From: Asterias amurensis
Lineage: Eukaryota > Echinodermata > Asteroidea > Forcipulatida > Asteriidae
Direction: 5' to 3'
NCBI RefSeq assembly: GCF_032118995.1
Contig: NC_092666.1
Location: forward strand, 13,156,501 to 13,220,500
Length of the DNA: 64,000 bases
Below the pieces are notes generated by a model. It was not told the DNA's origin. It made no database searches and saw nothing but the letters and a program-made list of their open reading frames with translations. Positions 1 to 12,800 of the stretch are shown here, in pieces (positions within the stretch are counted from its first letter, which is position 1; every line of letters starts with the position of its first letter). The position numbers were made by a program, and so were the translations under genes.

Positions 1-285
1 ATGATCGCCATTCTCAGCAATACTAGTCAAGCACCAAATTTGCACTAGCTAGGGAGGCTGTGTAAGCAAAGAATGCCTAGAATGCTCTAAAACTCTCTCT
101 TTTTTTCCCCTCTATCCATTGGGTTCTTTGCTAGTACAGTGATTCTGTTCGCTTTTCTGGGAGGTCTGGCTTCACAACCAGAATAAATGAAATAAATTAA
201 ATGGTTGCAATGCTACACTGCCTGCAAGTGGCACTGGGCCAATTTAATTGTGTGTAGGTGATGGAATAACAATTGATTCTTCTAA

Positions 286-400
286 GTGGGATACTTTTTG
301 GCAGCGGACCCACCAGATAAATCCATTGTTCTCATGAAAAGTGTGCATGCTCAGAACTATGTTAACAATGGAATTTTACCTGATAAAGTCTCCATATAAT
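286..400. repeat. Partial inverted-repeat element
   Basis: Shares the core GGCAGC...CATTGTTCTC, TTCTGAGC and AATGGAATTTTACCTG pattern with the fuller copy at 60645-60790. Lies in the CFAP44 intron at the left edge; the rest of 1-476 shows no exon I can support. Confidence 0.45.
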
Positions 401-476
401 GCCACATAAATTCATGGCTGTCTTTTTTCACGCAATATTTTCCCATTGCCAATTTTATTCGAGATTGTACATTGTC

Positions 477-850
477 TTAAAGCCATTGGACACTTTCGGA
501 ACATAAAAAAAATTAAAGTTCATAGATTAAAAAAATTACTTACAGGGTTTACAGAAGGTAATGGTGAAAGACTTCTCTTGAAATATTATTCCATGAAATG
601 CTTTACTTTTTGAGAAAACATTAAAACAATATCAATTCTCGATAACGAGAATTACGGATTTATTTTAAACACATGTCATGACACGGCGAAACGTGCGAAA
701 ACAAGTGTGGGTTTTCCCGTTATTTTCTCCCGACTTCGATGACCGATTGAGCCTAAATTTTCACAGGTTTGTTATTTTATATATAAGTTGTGATACATGA
801 AGTGTGGGCCTTGGACAATACTGTTAACTGAAAGTGTCCAATGGCTTTAA
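477..850. mobile_element. TTAA-flanked MITE, family A, copy 1
   Basis: Terminal inverted repeats AGCCATTGGACAC and GTGTCCAATGGCT lie between TTAA at 477-480 and TTAA at 847-850. The interior (GAAATATTATTCCATGAAATG, CGAGAATTACGG and others) recurs at 5573-5942 and 25298-25671 on the opposite strand. No coding capacity. TTAA flanks fit piggyBac-type insertion. The element ends three bases before the CFAP44 exon at 854. Confidence 0.8.
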
Positions 851-853
851 CAG

Positions 854-3800
854 GAAACTTGAGTACACACGGGAGACCCTGATGAAGTTCAAGGAGCTGA
901 TGGTCCAGAAAGCCATCCAGGAGAAGACTGGAGGAGACGGAGGAGGAATGTTTGGTGGATTCGGAGGCAGTGGTGGAGACAACGCTCCTACTGATCAGGT
1001 AAACTTTCCGAAAATGTGCTTAGGGAGGACATCACATTCCAACCTGGGCTCAATTTCATAAAGGTGTTACGACATTACATTCCAACCTGGGCTTAATTTC
1101 ATAAAGGTGTTACAACATTACATTCCAACCTGGGCTCAATTTCATAAAGGTGTTACTACGTTACATTCCAACCTGGGCTGAATTTCATAAAGTTGTTACG
1201 CAGAAAATACTGCTTAGTTAGCAAATTTCTTTGCTAAGCAAAACATTAGGGGGGCACCAGTTGCAACAATGTAAACTTGATGGAATTTTTGGCTGATAAC
1301 CAGTTTCTGTTAAGCAATATTTTTTCTGTGTTGAGCAAGTTTTTTGCTTACAGGCTTTTTGAAACTGGGCCTTGGGTTGAATCTTGTTTTTTTCAGATTG
1401 TTTTTGATCTCCTCTCTCTAAAACCACATTCTTTTGATTCTCAAAATGTCATACTTTATCAACAATACTTTACTTCTTTATACCAAGTAAGTTTTATGGT
1501 GATTTTTTTGAGTTGTTACCAAAGTATACCCTCCCTTTATTAATCGATGTACAATACTCAAGACTATGAAATAAATATCTAATTCAATTGAAGCGCTCAA
1601 ACAAAACTTCTTAAAAAATATTTGACCAACAGAAAGAGAAACCGAATGGCACTCCTCTCTCTTACCGTCACTCCTCGCTGATGTCTGCCAAGTCTCGTGC
1701 CGCCTCCAACGCGGACGCCGTCTCTGCTCTGTCCCCGCTAGAGCAACAGCTCCTCGCCATGGAGGAGATTCGAATGGTTCATCGTCAGGACGAGCTGATG
1801 ACTCATATCCAAGACCTCATCGTGAGTTTCGACGCAGAGTTGCGGATGCTGCGACACGAGAAGTTCAGCTTTGACACTGACCTCAAGAATGCAGATTTGA
1901 GGTGAGAAAAGCGTTGTTAAAATCGTTTATGCTCAAACCGCCCTTGAAGTTTGGCATGTTGTATCGTGAGTTTTACACATGTGGTTGAAAGGCTCCAAAC
2001 AGCCGTAGATACAGAGCGATTTCATTATAATAACAATAACAATATTGACTCTTATACAACACTCTTCCAAAGAATGATCTTTGTGCCTCAAACTTATTAC
2101 CCCTGGTCACTCAACCATAATTTCATTTCTTACACCATCTCAGCTCCATGGGGAGTATACAGCCCGTGCTGCCAAATATGTAGCACACTAAGCTAAATCA
2201 AGCACAAAAACAATTACTGCCCTCACAGGTACCCATTTACCCCTGGGTAGAGAGAACCAATTGTAGTAAAGTGTCTTGCTCAGGGACACCAGTGTCACAA
2301 CTGGGATTCGAACCCACACTCTGTTGAACAGAAGCATCAGAGCTTGAATTCGGTGCTCTTAGCCGCTCGGCCACGACACCCCACAAATCGATCATGGGGG
2401 CCCTCATAGCCCCTTTCTAAATACGTAAGAGATAATGTTATTATTAGTTGAACTTTAGCACACACAACAAACACTCTGTGTGGGTCTACCATAGGGAAAT
2501 GGTTTTGTCGTTTTTATTGTGTTTATTTACTGTAGAATTGTTGTCAATATTCACAACGAACAGCCTAGGGAAATCATCTTTGTGCCTCAAACTTATTACC
2601 CCTGGTCACTGAACCATAATTTCATTTCTTACACTATCGCAGCTCCAAGGGGAGTATACAGCCCGTGCTGCCAAATATGTAGCACACGAGGCTACAGCTT
2701 TACATTTTATCCGAAGGACAAAGCATTAATTTATTTATATATTTATTTCCTCAAAACCTCCAAAAATGGAGAAGGTAAAAAGATTTATAAAAATTACATC
2801 AAAAATACAAAATAAGGGACATAAACACGCAAATAAAGAAACAGGATAATCCTGACACTCTCAGACGACCCCCAGACCATCCTGACAAAGTATGACACAG
2901 AGGGATTGTCAGAACGATCTGAGTGGCAGACCGAGAGTATCAAGGTCATCACATTCAAGAAACTGATTACGAAACAAAACTGTTTTTACACTATCACAAA
3001 TACCATGGTTGACGCAGGTTACTTACTTAATTAATGATTTTTAAAGATCTTAAAAGTGTCTTGCTTGAGGCCACAAGTGTCACAACCGTGACTCGATTCA
3101 ACACTCTGCTGATCAGAAACACCAGGGCCCAATTTCATAGAGCTGCTAAGTACAAAAAATTGCTTCTAGCATGAAATTTCTTCCGTAATAAAAACAGGAT
3201 TACCAACCAAATTTCCATTTGTTGCGTATTGCTTGTTACTGGTATTCAACTGTTGTTTGCTTATCCTGATAATTACGTGGAAATTTGGTTGGTAATCCTG
3301 TTTTTATCAAGGAAGAAATGTCATGCTAAGCAAATTTTTGTGCTTAGCTTAGCTTAGCAGCTCTATGAAATTGGGCCCATAGCTTGATCCCAGTGCTCTT
3401 ATACGCTCGGCCAGGACACGCAATTAATTTTGCATTCCTCCCTGTGTTTCTTGCTACAGACGAGTGACACTGTTTGAAGAGCTGCAGCTTCTTAAAGAGT
3501 TTGAAAAGAGGGAGAATGTCTTGGCAGCGAAGGTGGAAGGCAAAGTCAAAGAGAAATCAGACAGTCAACTGAAGGTAAATATTAGAGGGTAAAGGGAAAG
3601 AGAACAGTTTAGTTTGTCCAGTTGTTCCAAGGGTGGATTTGTGAATTCCAACCTAGTATGTTTTTCCTCACTAGTAAAGAAATAATAATGGTGTTCTTTT
3701 GTGATGGACAATGATAAAATTACTATTTTGGGACATTCTACCTGGATTTATATAGAAAAAGCCAAGCCAGCCTGCAATATGGTATTTTGTGGTGAATGCA

Positions 3801-6800
3801 TCTACCCAGTACACAGTCAGCCTTCCAACTATCTGAGTATTCATAAATACCCCAGACAGTTTCTCTACTCCTATTGGTGGAGAGCGCGTCACGTGGGTGT
3901 GCAGAAACCTTTTGTTAATGACCGGTAAAAAGTGTTAATTCATGAGCGTGACACGCGACCTTGCACCTGTTCTTATAAGACAGTTTCTTCATTCCTATTG
4001 GTCGAGAGCAACGGCTGAAACAGCATTCCCTTATAAGGAGTTGTTTACGCGAGGGCAGCGGAGGGCTCTACCATTTCATAGGTGGAGGGTCGTTGTGTTG
4101 AAAGAAATCATTTAACAATTATAATTTTTGCATTTATTTTACTTTTTTACCAAAAAGTGATGATGTTTTTGACCGAAAAGGTATTTATGAATGGGAATCA
4201 AAGTGTGTTGAATCGGTTTTCAACTAGTGGTTTAAACCCGCCGAGGCCTGGTTCTTGATAATTTACCTCGACTTCGTCTTGGTAAATTATTAAGAACCAG
4301 GCCTCGTTGGGATTAAACCATTAGTTGAAAACCTCTTCACCACACATTGTTTCCATTATTAAGTATCATCAACTTTGTTTTGGAATGATAGATGAGCTAA
4401 GCCAGCCTGCAAAATGAATCAATCTACACAGTTCACAGTTAACCCTCCTACTGTCTGATCGTTCAATTCCGTTATTTTTAACTCCTAGGTTGCAGAGTGT
4501 CAAACGAAGCTGGATGGCAAACGTAAGGACATCGAACGACTGAACGAGAAAGAGAAGGCACTGTATGCAAACTTCCAAGCATCCCTAGGGGAAAACAACA
4601 AGTTTGCAGAGTTCCTGACCAAGGTCTTCAAGAAGAAGATCAAACGAGCAAAGAAAAAGGCTCAGACTGAAGAAGGTAAAGACAAAAAGTCAAACAAATT
4701 TCCTGGTATTTTGTATTTCGTAACCACATAAAGAATGCAAGAGTAAGGCTGGAGACGCAGTTGGTACTCATTTCACCTCACTAAATATAGATGGGCTTAA
4801 TGTTTTTGATGAAATTAATTTGACAATTTTTACTGATGTTTTGGGGTTTTTCATTCAACATGTAGATGATATTCAGCTTATAATATTCAGTTGACGGACC
4901 TTTTTATTGTACTTTTAGTGACAAAAAAGACAATCTATACGCCTCTCTTAATACTTATGCATGACGTCATAATTCTTACCCAAAATGAGGCTATGGGCGC
5001 ACGTTCCCCTTCATTTGCAGTGGCTGCGCCCATCGCCTCATTTTGAGTTGGCATTGTGACGTTTCTCATGCATAAATATTAAGAGAGGCGTATGGCAATA
5101 CCTTTAAGTAACTGCATAAAGTTGAGCCAAAATGTTCATGGGTATTCCAAACCGTGTTGTAGTCGAGACCCCAAAAAACCAAGAACGAGACCGATAGTCT
5201 GAGACCTAGACCGAAACTGATTGATACTGAGACCAGAACACCAGAGAAGACCAAGGCTCGTTACCTGCAAAGCCGGCCTCGAGACCAGTCTTGACACCTA
5301 CAGCACTGATTCTGAGGACACTGTCAACTCTGACGAACGGTTGCCTGTACGCAAGGCTTAGTTCATCTGTCTGTTTATATTAGCTTAATCGTCTTTTATT
5401 GATGTCTGTTTTTTTTATTTTATTCGTAGGCTCTGATGAAGAAAGTGAAGAGTCGTCCGACGATGAATCTGATTGGTCGAGTGATGAGGAAGACAGCGAG
5501 GAGGAGAGCCTGGATGACACCGTCTGCCCTCCAGGATGTGATCAGGTATTGTGGGATGTGATTTCTCCATTTTTAAGGCCATATGACACTTTTGGTTAAC
5601 AGTATTGTCCAAAGGCCAACACTTCGTGTATCACAACTTATATATAAAATAACAAACATGTGAAAACTTAGGCTCAATCGGTCATCGGAGTCAGGAGAAA
5701 ATAACGGGAAAACCCACCCTTGTTTTTCGCACGTTTCGCTGAGTCATGACATGTGTTTACAATAAATCCGTAATTCTCGAGAATTCATAATTGTTTACTG
5801 TTTTCTCAAAAAGTAAAGCATTTCATGGAATAATATTTCAAGAGAAGTCTTTCACCATTACCTTCTGTAAACCCTGTAAGTTATTTGTAAATCTGTGAAC
5901 TTTTTTTTTCTTTTCTGTTTCGAAAGTGTATAATGGCTTTAAGCGGAAATCTCTTTTTTTTTAACACGACCCCCAAAAAATAAATAAACAAATATTCATT
6001 TTCTCTAGTTAGGATCATTTTCATAAAAACATGAAAATAAAACCATATAGAAAGCACCAGATTGCAGAGTAGGGCTTTAAAAAAAACACATTTATGTAGG
6101 TAGGCTTCACAATTTCAAGCTTTTACGTTTTGCGCTCACAGTTACACGCAAATCAGGAGTGTGGTCGGCAAACTTCAAAGGGTCATGGTGACCTGTTTGT
6201 GTACTGAACCCCTTGAATGACTACACTGTCTCAGAGGAGGGGTGACATAGAGGATTACATGTAGTATGAGCCAGGTTGATTGAACGAATCTTATGTTATT
6301 TTAAAAAAAATAATAAAAATGCCTCACGCTACTGTCATCTTTCTCTTTTCAGGCCCTGTTTGACAACACCTGCGCTCTCCGTGAGAAGCGTTTGGACTTT
6401 GAGGAGTTACTCGCAGAAGAGAAGAAGATTGCTGAGGGTTTGAAGAAGGAAGTAGATGCACTGACCAAGAAGCAGAAGATTATCGACAATGGCTTGAAGA
6501 CGGCTGAGGCGGATCTTGAGGCTTTTCAGGTGAGTGGATTTTCGTTGATTAGTACTGGCTGCCTGTTAACTTAAGTTTTTTTTTTTTTTTTTTATCTCAA
6601 AACTCTCCTTCACAATTTTTTATTTATTTTAATATAAGTTTGCTCAAAGGCTAAAAAGGCCGAACAAAAAAGCCACTAAAGTCATTGTGGTCCAGTGATC
6701 AGGGCCCAATTTCATAGAGCTGCTAAGCACAAAAATTTGCTTAGCATGAAATGTCTTCCTTGATAAAAACATGATTACCAACCAAATTTTCAGTTGCTGT

Positions 6801-9800
6801 ATATTGCTTGTTACTGGTAATCAGCTTTCGTTTGCTTACCCCGAAAATCACGTTAAAATTTGTATGGTAATCCTAATTTTATCAGGGCAAAAATTTCATG
6901 CTCAGCAAATTTGTGCTTAGCCGCTCTATGAAATTGGGCCCAGATTGCAGGACATACATGTACAATCACAAGTTTGTGGGTTTGAAACAGCTGATTTCAA
7001 AATGACTAGAAAGGGTATTTTCATCTAGTTACGGAATCACAATTTCTTGGTTGTCCTGGACGGTACTTATATTCCGGTCGTCCTGGACAAATTTTTGACG
7101 AGGTCCCATTCTTGCTCTGTCGAACCTTTAGCTTGAGAAGCAGCAGAAGTTGAACGAGCTCGACGTTGTCGTGACTCTCCGTTTACATCAAGTGGAGTAC
7201 ATGGTCAACGGAGCAGTACCCCAAGATATATCACAGTGTCTCGTCTTCAACAACGCCAGCATGGCGAAACTACAACGACGTATTCAAGAACTGAAGGAGG
7301 AGAAGACTGCGCAAAGACGCCACTACAAGTAAGTCAAAGTTTAGAGTAATATTACCATTTTGTTAAAACCTAGGACCAGAGCTGCATAACAGCCAATTGT
7401 TTTGCTTACTGTGCAATTTCTGTTTCAGAGCGCTGCTTCAGAATGAAAATGAATGATGTAACAATGTTAATTCATAGTGAACGCACAAGCTGGCCGTCTA
7501 CTTTTTTTGCTAGTTAGCACGAAAAAAGTCTTATAGTTAAGCAGCACTTTCAAACTGTGCACTGATGTAGAGCTCAGCAAGTTTTTTAAAAGTTAAGAAA
7601 ATTTGAAGACTTCACACAGCTTTGACAATACCCGTTTTGAACTTTTTAACAGAGAACATCGTCAGCAGCACGTCCAGCTTATCAAAGATCGTAAACTGAT
7701 GGAGGCGCGCATCACCGAGCTTCAAGAGAAATGTGATGAGATGATGCGACTGAAGTTTGGCCGCATCATCGATCTGGAGAAGCTGGAGACAATCGGAGTG
7801 AATCGTACCGTGGAGGAACTCAAAGAGAAGCTGAGACTGAACGAGTTTACCAACGCTGATGAGCTGCAGAAATGGGAGGTAAAGGCCGAGTCATGACGAT
7901 CACGACGCAAAGAGAACGCATTATATTGGTTGAATTGTTCCACGCAGAATACGCACACGCTCGTTCAACCAATAGAATGCGTTCTCTTTGCGTCGGTATC
8001 GTTATCGTTACAATGGGACCGGGCCTTTAGTGGGAGACGGGAGGAGGAAGTTGCCAGTTGCTTTTAGGAATAGGAAGATCTTTGATGCGTCAGGATTTTT
8101 CCCGATATTAAGAGTTTCTTAAGTCCTCTTTTGCTGTCAAACTGTCTTGGTGAACTGGGCTGAGACCGAACGAGTTTACCAACGCTGATGAGCTGCAGAA
8201 ATGGGAGGTGAAGGCCGAGTCACACTGCAGCGATAACGAAAACGATAATGACGCAAAGAGAACGCATTCTTTTGGTTGAATTGTTCCACGCAGAATACGC
8301 ACACGCTCGTTCAATTAATAGAATGCGTTCTCTTTGCGTCGTTATCGTTATCGTTATCGTTATCGCTATCGCTGCAATGGGACTGGGCCTTTAGTGGGAG
8401 ACGGGAGGAGGAAGTTGCCAGTTGCTTGTAGGAATAGGAAGATCTTTGATGCGTCAGGATTTTTCCCGATATTAAGAGTTTTCTAAGTCCTCTTTTGCTG
8501 TCAAACTGTCTTGGTGAACTGGGCTCTGCTTACAGCCGAATTTTGTGCCCTTTTTCACTCACTGAAAGCGCCAAATTTTGGTGCCAGTTGCGATGTGTAA
8601 GTGAGGAATGCCTGGAGTAGTACACACACAAGCAAAAATTTGCTGCTAACCCGTAGCTGAATTCCCCTTTTACCAAAATTATTGACTGCCCTGTAGCAAG
8701 GGATCACACCCACAGGCCTGTATGCTTCGTTTTTGAAAAAGGCAAGGGCACCAAGGCATTTCCTCTTTGGCAAAGGGCACCCTTCGAGGAAATTGTAAAT
8801 TTCTACTGGAGCATTTTAAGGGCACCGAGGCAATGGCAAGGGGCAACGGAGGCAATCGCCTTCGTTGCCTCCCTGAAGTATTAGGCCTGCGCCCAAGTTT
8901 GCAGTACAACCTGGGAAGCGACAGCCAAGCGACCTGCATTATCATGATTATTGGGCTAGTTAATTTGTCATTGTTCAACCCCAAATCATTTGAAATTATT
9001 ATGTGACCCAATCTGTGAAAATGAGTCACATGTTGCCCAATGCAATATTAAGTTATGGACAGTTTAATGTGGAAAATGAAAAAAAAAACCTTTAGAACAC
9101 TTACTTTAAGGCAATAAAGCTATGAATACAACAATTTTGTGATCATACTTATGTCTAATTTGTATCCTTTTGCACACAATGGTAGTTTAAAATATCGTTT
9201 TACTTGTAATTCGTTTTCCTCAAAAAAATGGTGTAGTGGCTAATTTCAAACGGGAGTAACTCAGCATCGCGATACACCCCAAAGCTTAGACACATACCAA
9301 ATTACTGCTGCTGATGTGTGCTTTCCAGTCATGCATATAACTCAATTCTTGAAATTGCCTACATGTGACTCATTTTCACAGAGCGGTTCACATATACACA
9401 GTCAGTTTTCCTTGTGTTTTAATTTTTAAGCAGTCACAACCGCTATCGGTGCTCCAACACTCTATTTACTAGCAAAGAGATAAAACAAAGTTTCCAATTT
9501 GTTTTTCATAGAGCAAGATTGATGCAAAGAAAGCCCGCATCACCGAGCTGATCGAAGACAACACCATGAGACTTCAGCAACTGACGATGCTCGTTGGTGA
9601 CAATAAGAATCTAGAGAAGACGCTGGATGCAAGACAGACCAATCTGGTGAGTAGAGCTTTAAAGAGATTTGGGATTTTCAATTTGATAATCCAAGTTTTT
9701 TAAAGTTACACGTTGCCTTGGATCAGTCGAGTTGGTCTTTGAAAAGTGTTGTAACTGTTTGTTATAGAATGCAGATGGGTAGAAAGATGTTGTAAAAGTA

Positions 9801-12800
9801 GAATGCAATGATCCACACAAACGTGCCTCGAAATTGCACGGTTTTCCTTTTACCTCGTCGACTAACACGGTTCAAAAATTGACTCCCATAAATGGCCGAC
9901 CGTGTTAGTTCGCACAGTAAAAGGACAACCACGCATCTTCGAGGCAAATTTGCGTGGATCAATGTATTCTACTTTTAAAACATCTTTCAAACCATATGCA
10001 TTTTATAAAAAACTGTTACAAATGCTTTTTATAGACCAACTCGTCTGATCCAAGGCAATGTGTTCCTTTCTGAAAATGCCTATAGTCACACAATTCTTGA
10101 AAATAAATACAATTCTTGAAAACTTTACCCTTGTATAATTTCCAAAAATATTCATCGGGTAATCAAAGATTCTCTCAGGCATGATACTTCACGGAGGCAA
10201 CTAAAGCAATTGCCTCCATGCCCCCTGGTCATTGCCTTGGTGCCCTTGAATTGCTACAGTCAGACAGTAGAAAAATGTACAATTTCCTCATTCATGTCAT
10301 AAGGTGCCCTTTACCCCCCCCCCCCCCCTCCCGGCCAAACAAAAAGTAAAACCAAAATTGACGATTTTAAAAGGTTATCAATTTTCAGGCAAATAGGATG
10401 TTATGCTGTAAGGCTTGCCAAAAAAGCAGGGATAAAATTTATTCTGTGTGTGTGCTTCTTGAACACATATCTGCGTCCCTCACAATTCAGCTCCTCAGCT
10501 GTCAGTAAGGCATGTAAGGATGACTATAGACTCCCAAATAATTTTTATAACTCATATTTTTTATGATTTTATATGAACTCTTCACAGACTGAAGGACCAA
10601 GATCGGTAAATTGATTTCAGAGTTTCTTGTACAATTATTATTTTGGATAAATTGTTTCCAATCATGTATTGCATGTTTAATATCTAAGCAAATATTATAT
10701 ATAATATATGGCTCACCGCTTACTTCATTTACAAATGTCGTAATACATAACATCAGCAGTATAAACAGCTCTACCAAACGGGGTCCTGGGGTCGATTTCA
10801 CAAAGAGTTAGGACTAGCCCTAACTTAGGACTAGTCCAAGGAGATATAAAAAACGCATGGTTAGTGCTAAGTTAGGACGGGTCGTCCTAACTCGAGATAA
10901 GACTAGTCCTAGCTCTTTGTGATATCCACACCTGTTCAAAGAGCTGTTTTAGCACAAAAAGTAGCTAAAAATAAACAAACTTTACTTACCAGAATAAGGT
11001 TACCAGCCAAATAATGTACAGTTTTTGACTGGTACGGATACTGGTATCCTGCTAATTGTTGTTATAACACCCAAAACAAATATTCTGCCTTTTCATTGGT
11101 TTAGAGAGCGTCACATGATATGTCTTAGTTTGACTAGAAACGGCGGCCGTGTGATAGTGCATCAATTGACGTGTGATAGTCCGACGACTATCACACGGCG
11201 TGCAGTACCCAAACGTCAATCAGATGTGCATCTGTGTATCTGAAACACGCGTACGAACGTTACGTGTACGAGGATAATAAACAGTCTGTTGGGGTGTTAT
11301 AAAACAAATATTGACCGCTTTTACTCATGCTATGGTTAAAACTCCGACTCCCTCGGTGATCCCCGGACTGTTCCATTTTTCCCTCGGCTGTGCCTCGGGA
11401 AAATAGAACGCTCTGGGGATCACCTCGGGAGTCGTAGTTTTAACCATAGCATGAGTAAAAGCAGTCAATATTTGTATATTAGTCACAAAACTTGTAAGCA
11501 AAATTTTCTGCTTTAGCAACTCTTTGAACTTGAGTCCTGATGGGCCCAGTTTCATAAAGTTGTTTGGCAGAAAATACAGCCGTCGATTTCACAAACTCTT
11601 CCTAACTTAAGACTAATCTTAGGACTTAGGACGAGTCCCAATCCTGCACTGTATCATGCAGACCTTAAGATTAATCCTAAGTTAGGACGAGTTATAACTC
11701 GAGATAAGACAAGTATTAACTCTTTAACTCGACGGCTGCTGATGCAAATTTCTGTGCTGAGAATGAGCGGGGAACCAGTTGCAACAATGTAAACTTTATG
11801 AAAAACTGGCTGGTAACATGTTTCTGAAAGCAATATTTGTCTGTGCTTAAAATGTTTTTGTGCTGATAGGGTTTATGAACTTGGGCCCAGGTCTGGAAGC
11901 AATGTGATATTTATACAGATGGTATATGGGTTAGCCATAAATCATGGTGTTCATGAATGCATGCTTAATTAAAAACTCTCACTTTTATCCGTCTACTATT
12001 AGTTCATGTTGTTTAAACTATGTCACATTGTTTGCCAAAAAAAGTGCCCTTGTGCTTCCGTGGCTTTTTCTGGCAGGCAAGATACTTGAAGGTCTTGTAA
12101 CAGTGTAAAGAGCTAATTTTCCAAGTGTTACGGCATTTACCGCGCCATGAAAATGGCAGTTCCATGAAAATGTAAGATGTTTAGACATTGTGCCTGCAGG
12201 AAGTATAAAGGCCTTGTGGCTTTTGTAAACTTGTGACGTCTTAAAATGTGACCCACTCTGAAAATGAGTCGCATGTCGCCCTAAGCAATATTAAGTTATG
12301 AACAGTTTATGTGGAAAATGTAAGATCTTTAGTTGCATGGTTAACCATTAGAACACTTACTTTTAGGCAATAAAGCTATGAATACAAAAATTTTGTGATC
12401 ATACTTATGTCTAATTTGTATCCTTTTGCACACAATGGTAGTTTAAAATATCATTTTACTTGTAATTCGTTTTTCACAAAAAATGGTGTTGTGACTAATT
12501 TCAAATGGGAGTAACTCAGCATCGTGATACACCCCAAAGCTTAGACACATACCAAATTACTGCTGCTGGTGTGTTCTTTCCAGCCATGCATAGGTCTATA
12601 ACTCAATTCCTGAAATTGCCTACATCTGACTCATTTTCACAGAGCAGGTCACAAATGGTCAAGACAATTGCATGCATTATAGCTAGTCTCTAATGTAATA
12701 CTGGTAATAATAGCACGTTTCATTTCTTGGTATTAGGAAATGTTCGGGGAACATGGTTCATTTCATTCCCTTTTCATATTCACATTGCTATGGTTTAGGT

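Noticed and set aside
2195..2385. Functional tRNA gene at 2305-2385 (minus)
   Set aside because: A and B boxes are present but the acceptor stem does not pair; the element has a SINE body.
5399..5429. Start codon at 5399 for a short acidic protein
   Set aside because: The ATG lies in intron sequence; the acceptor TTCGTAG at 5423-5429 and matching phase place the acidic stretch inside CFAP44.
8679..9029. Minus-strand frame of 116 codons
   Set aside because: Lies across a family G repeat and part of a family F MITE; matching pieces are at 24002-24262.
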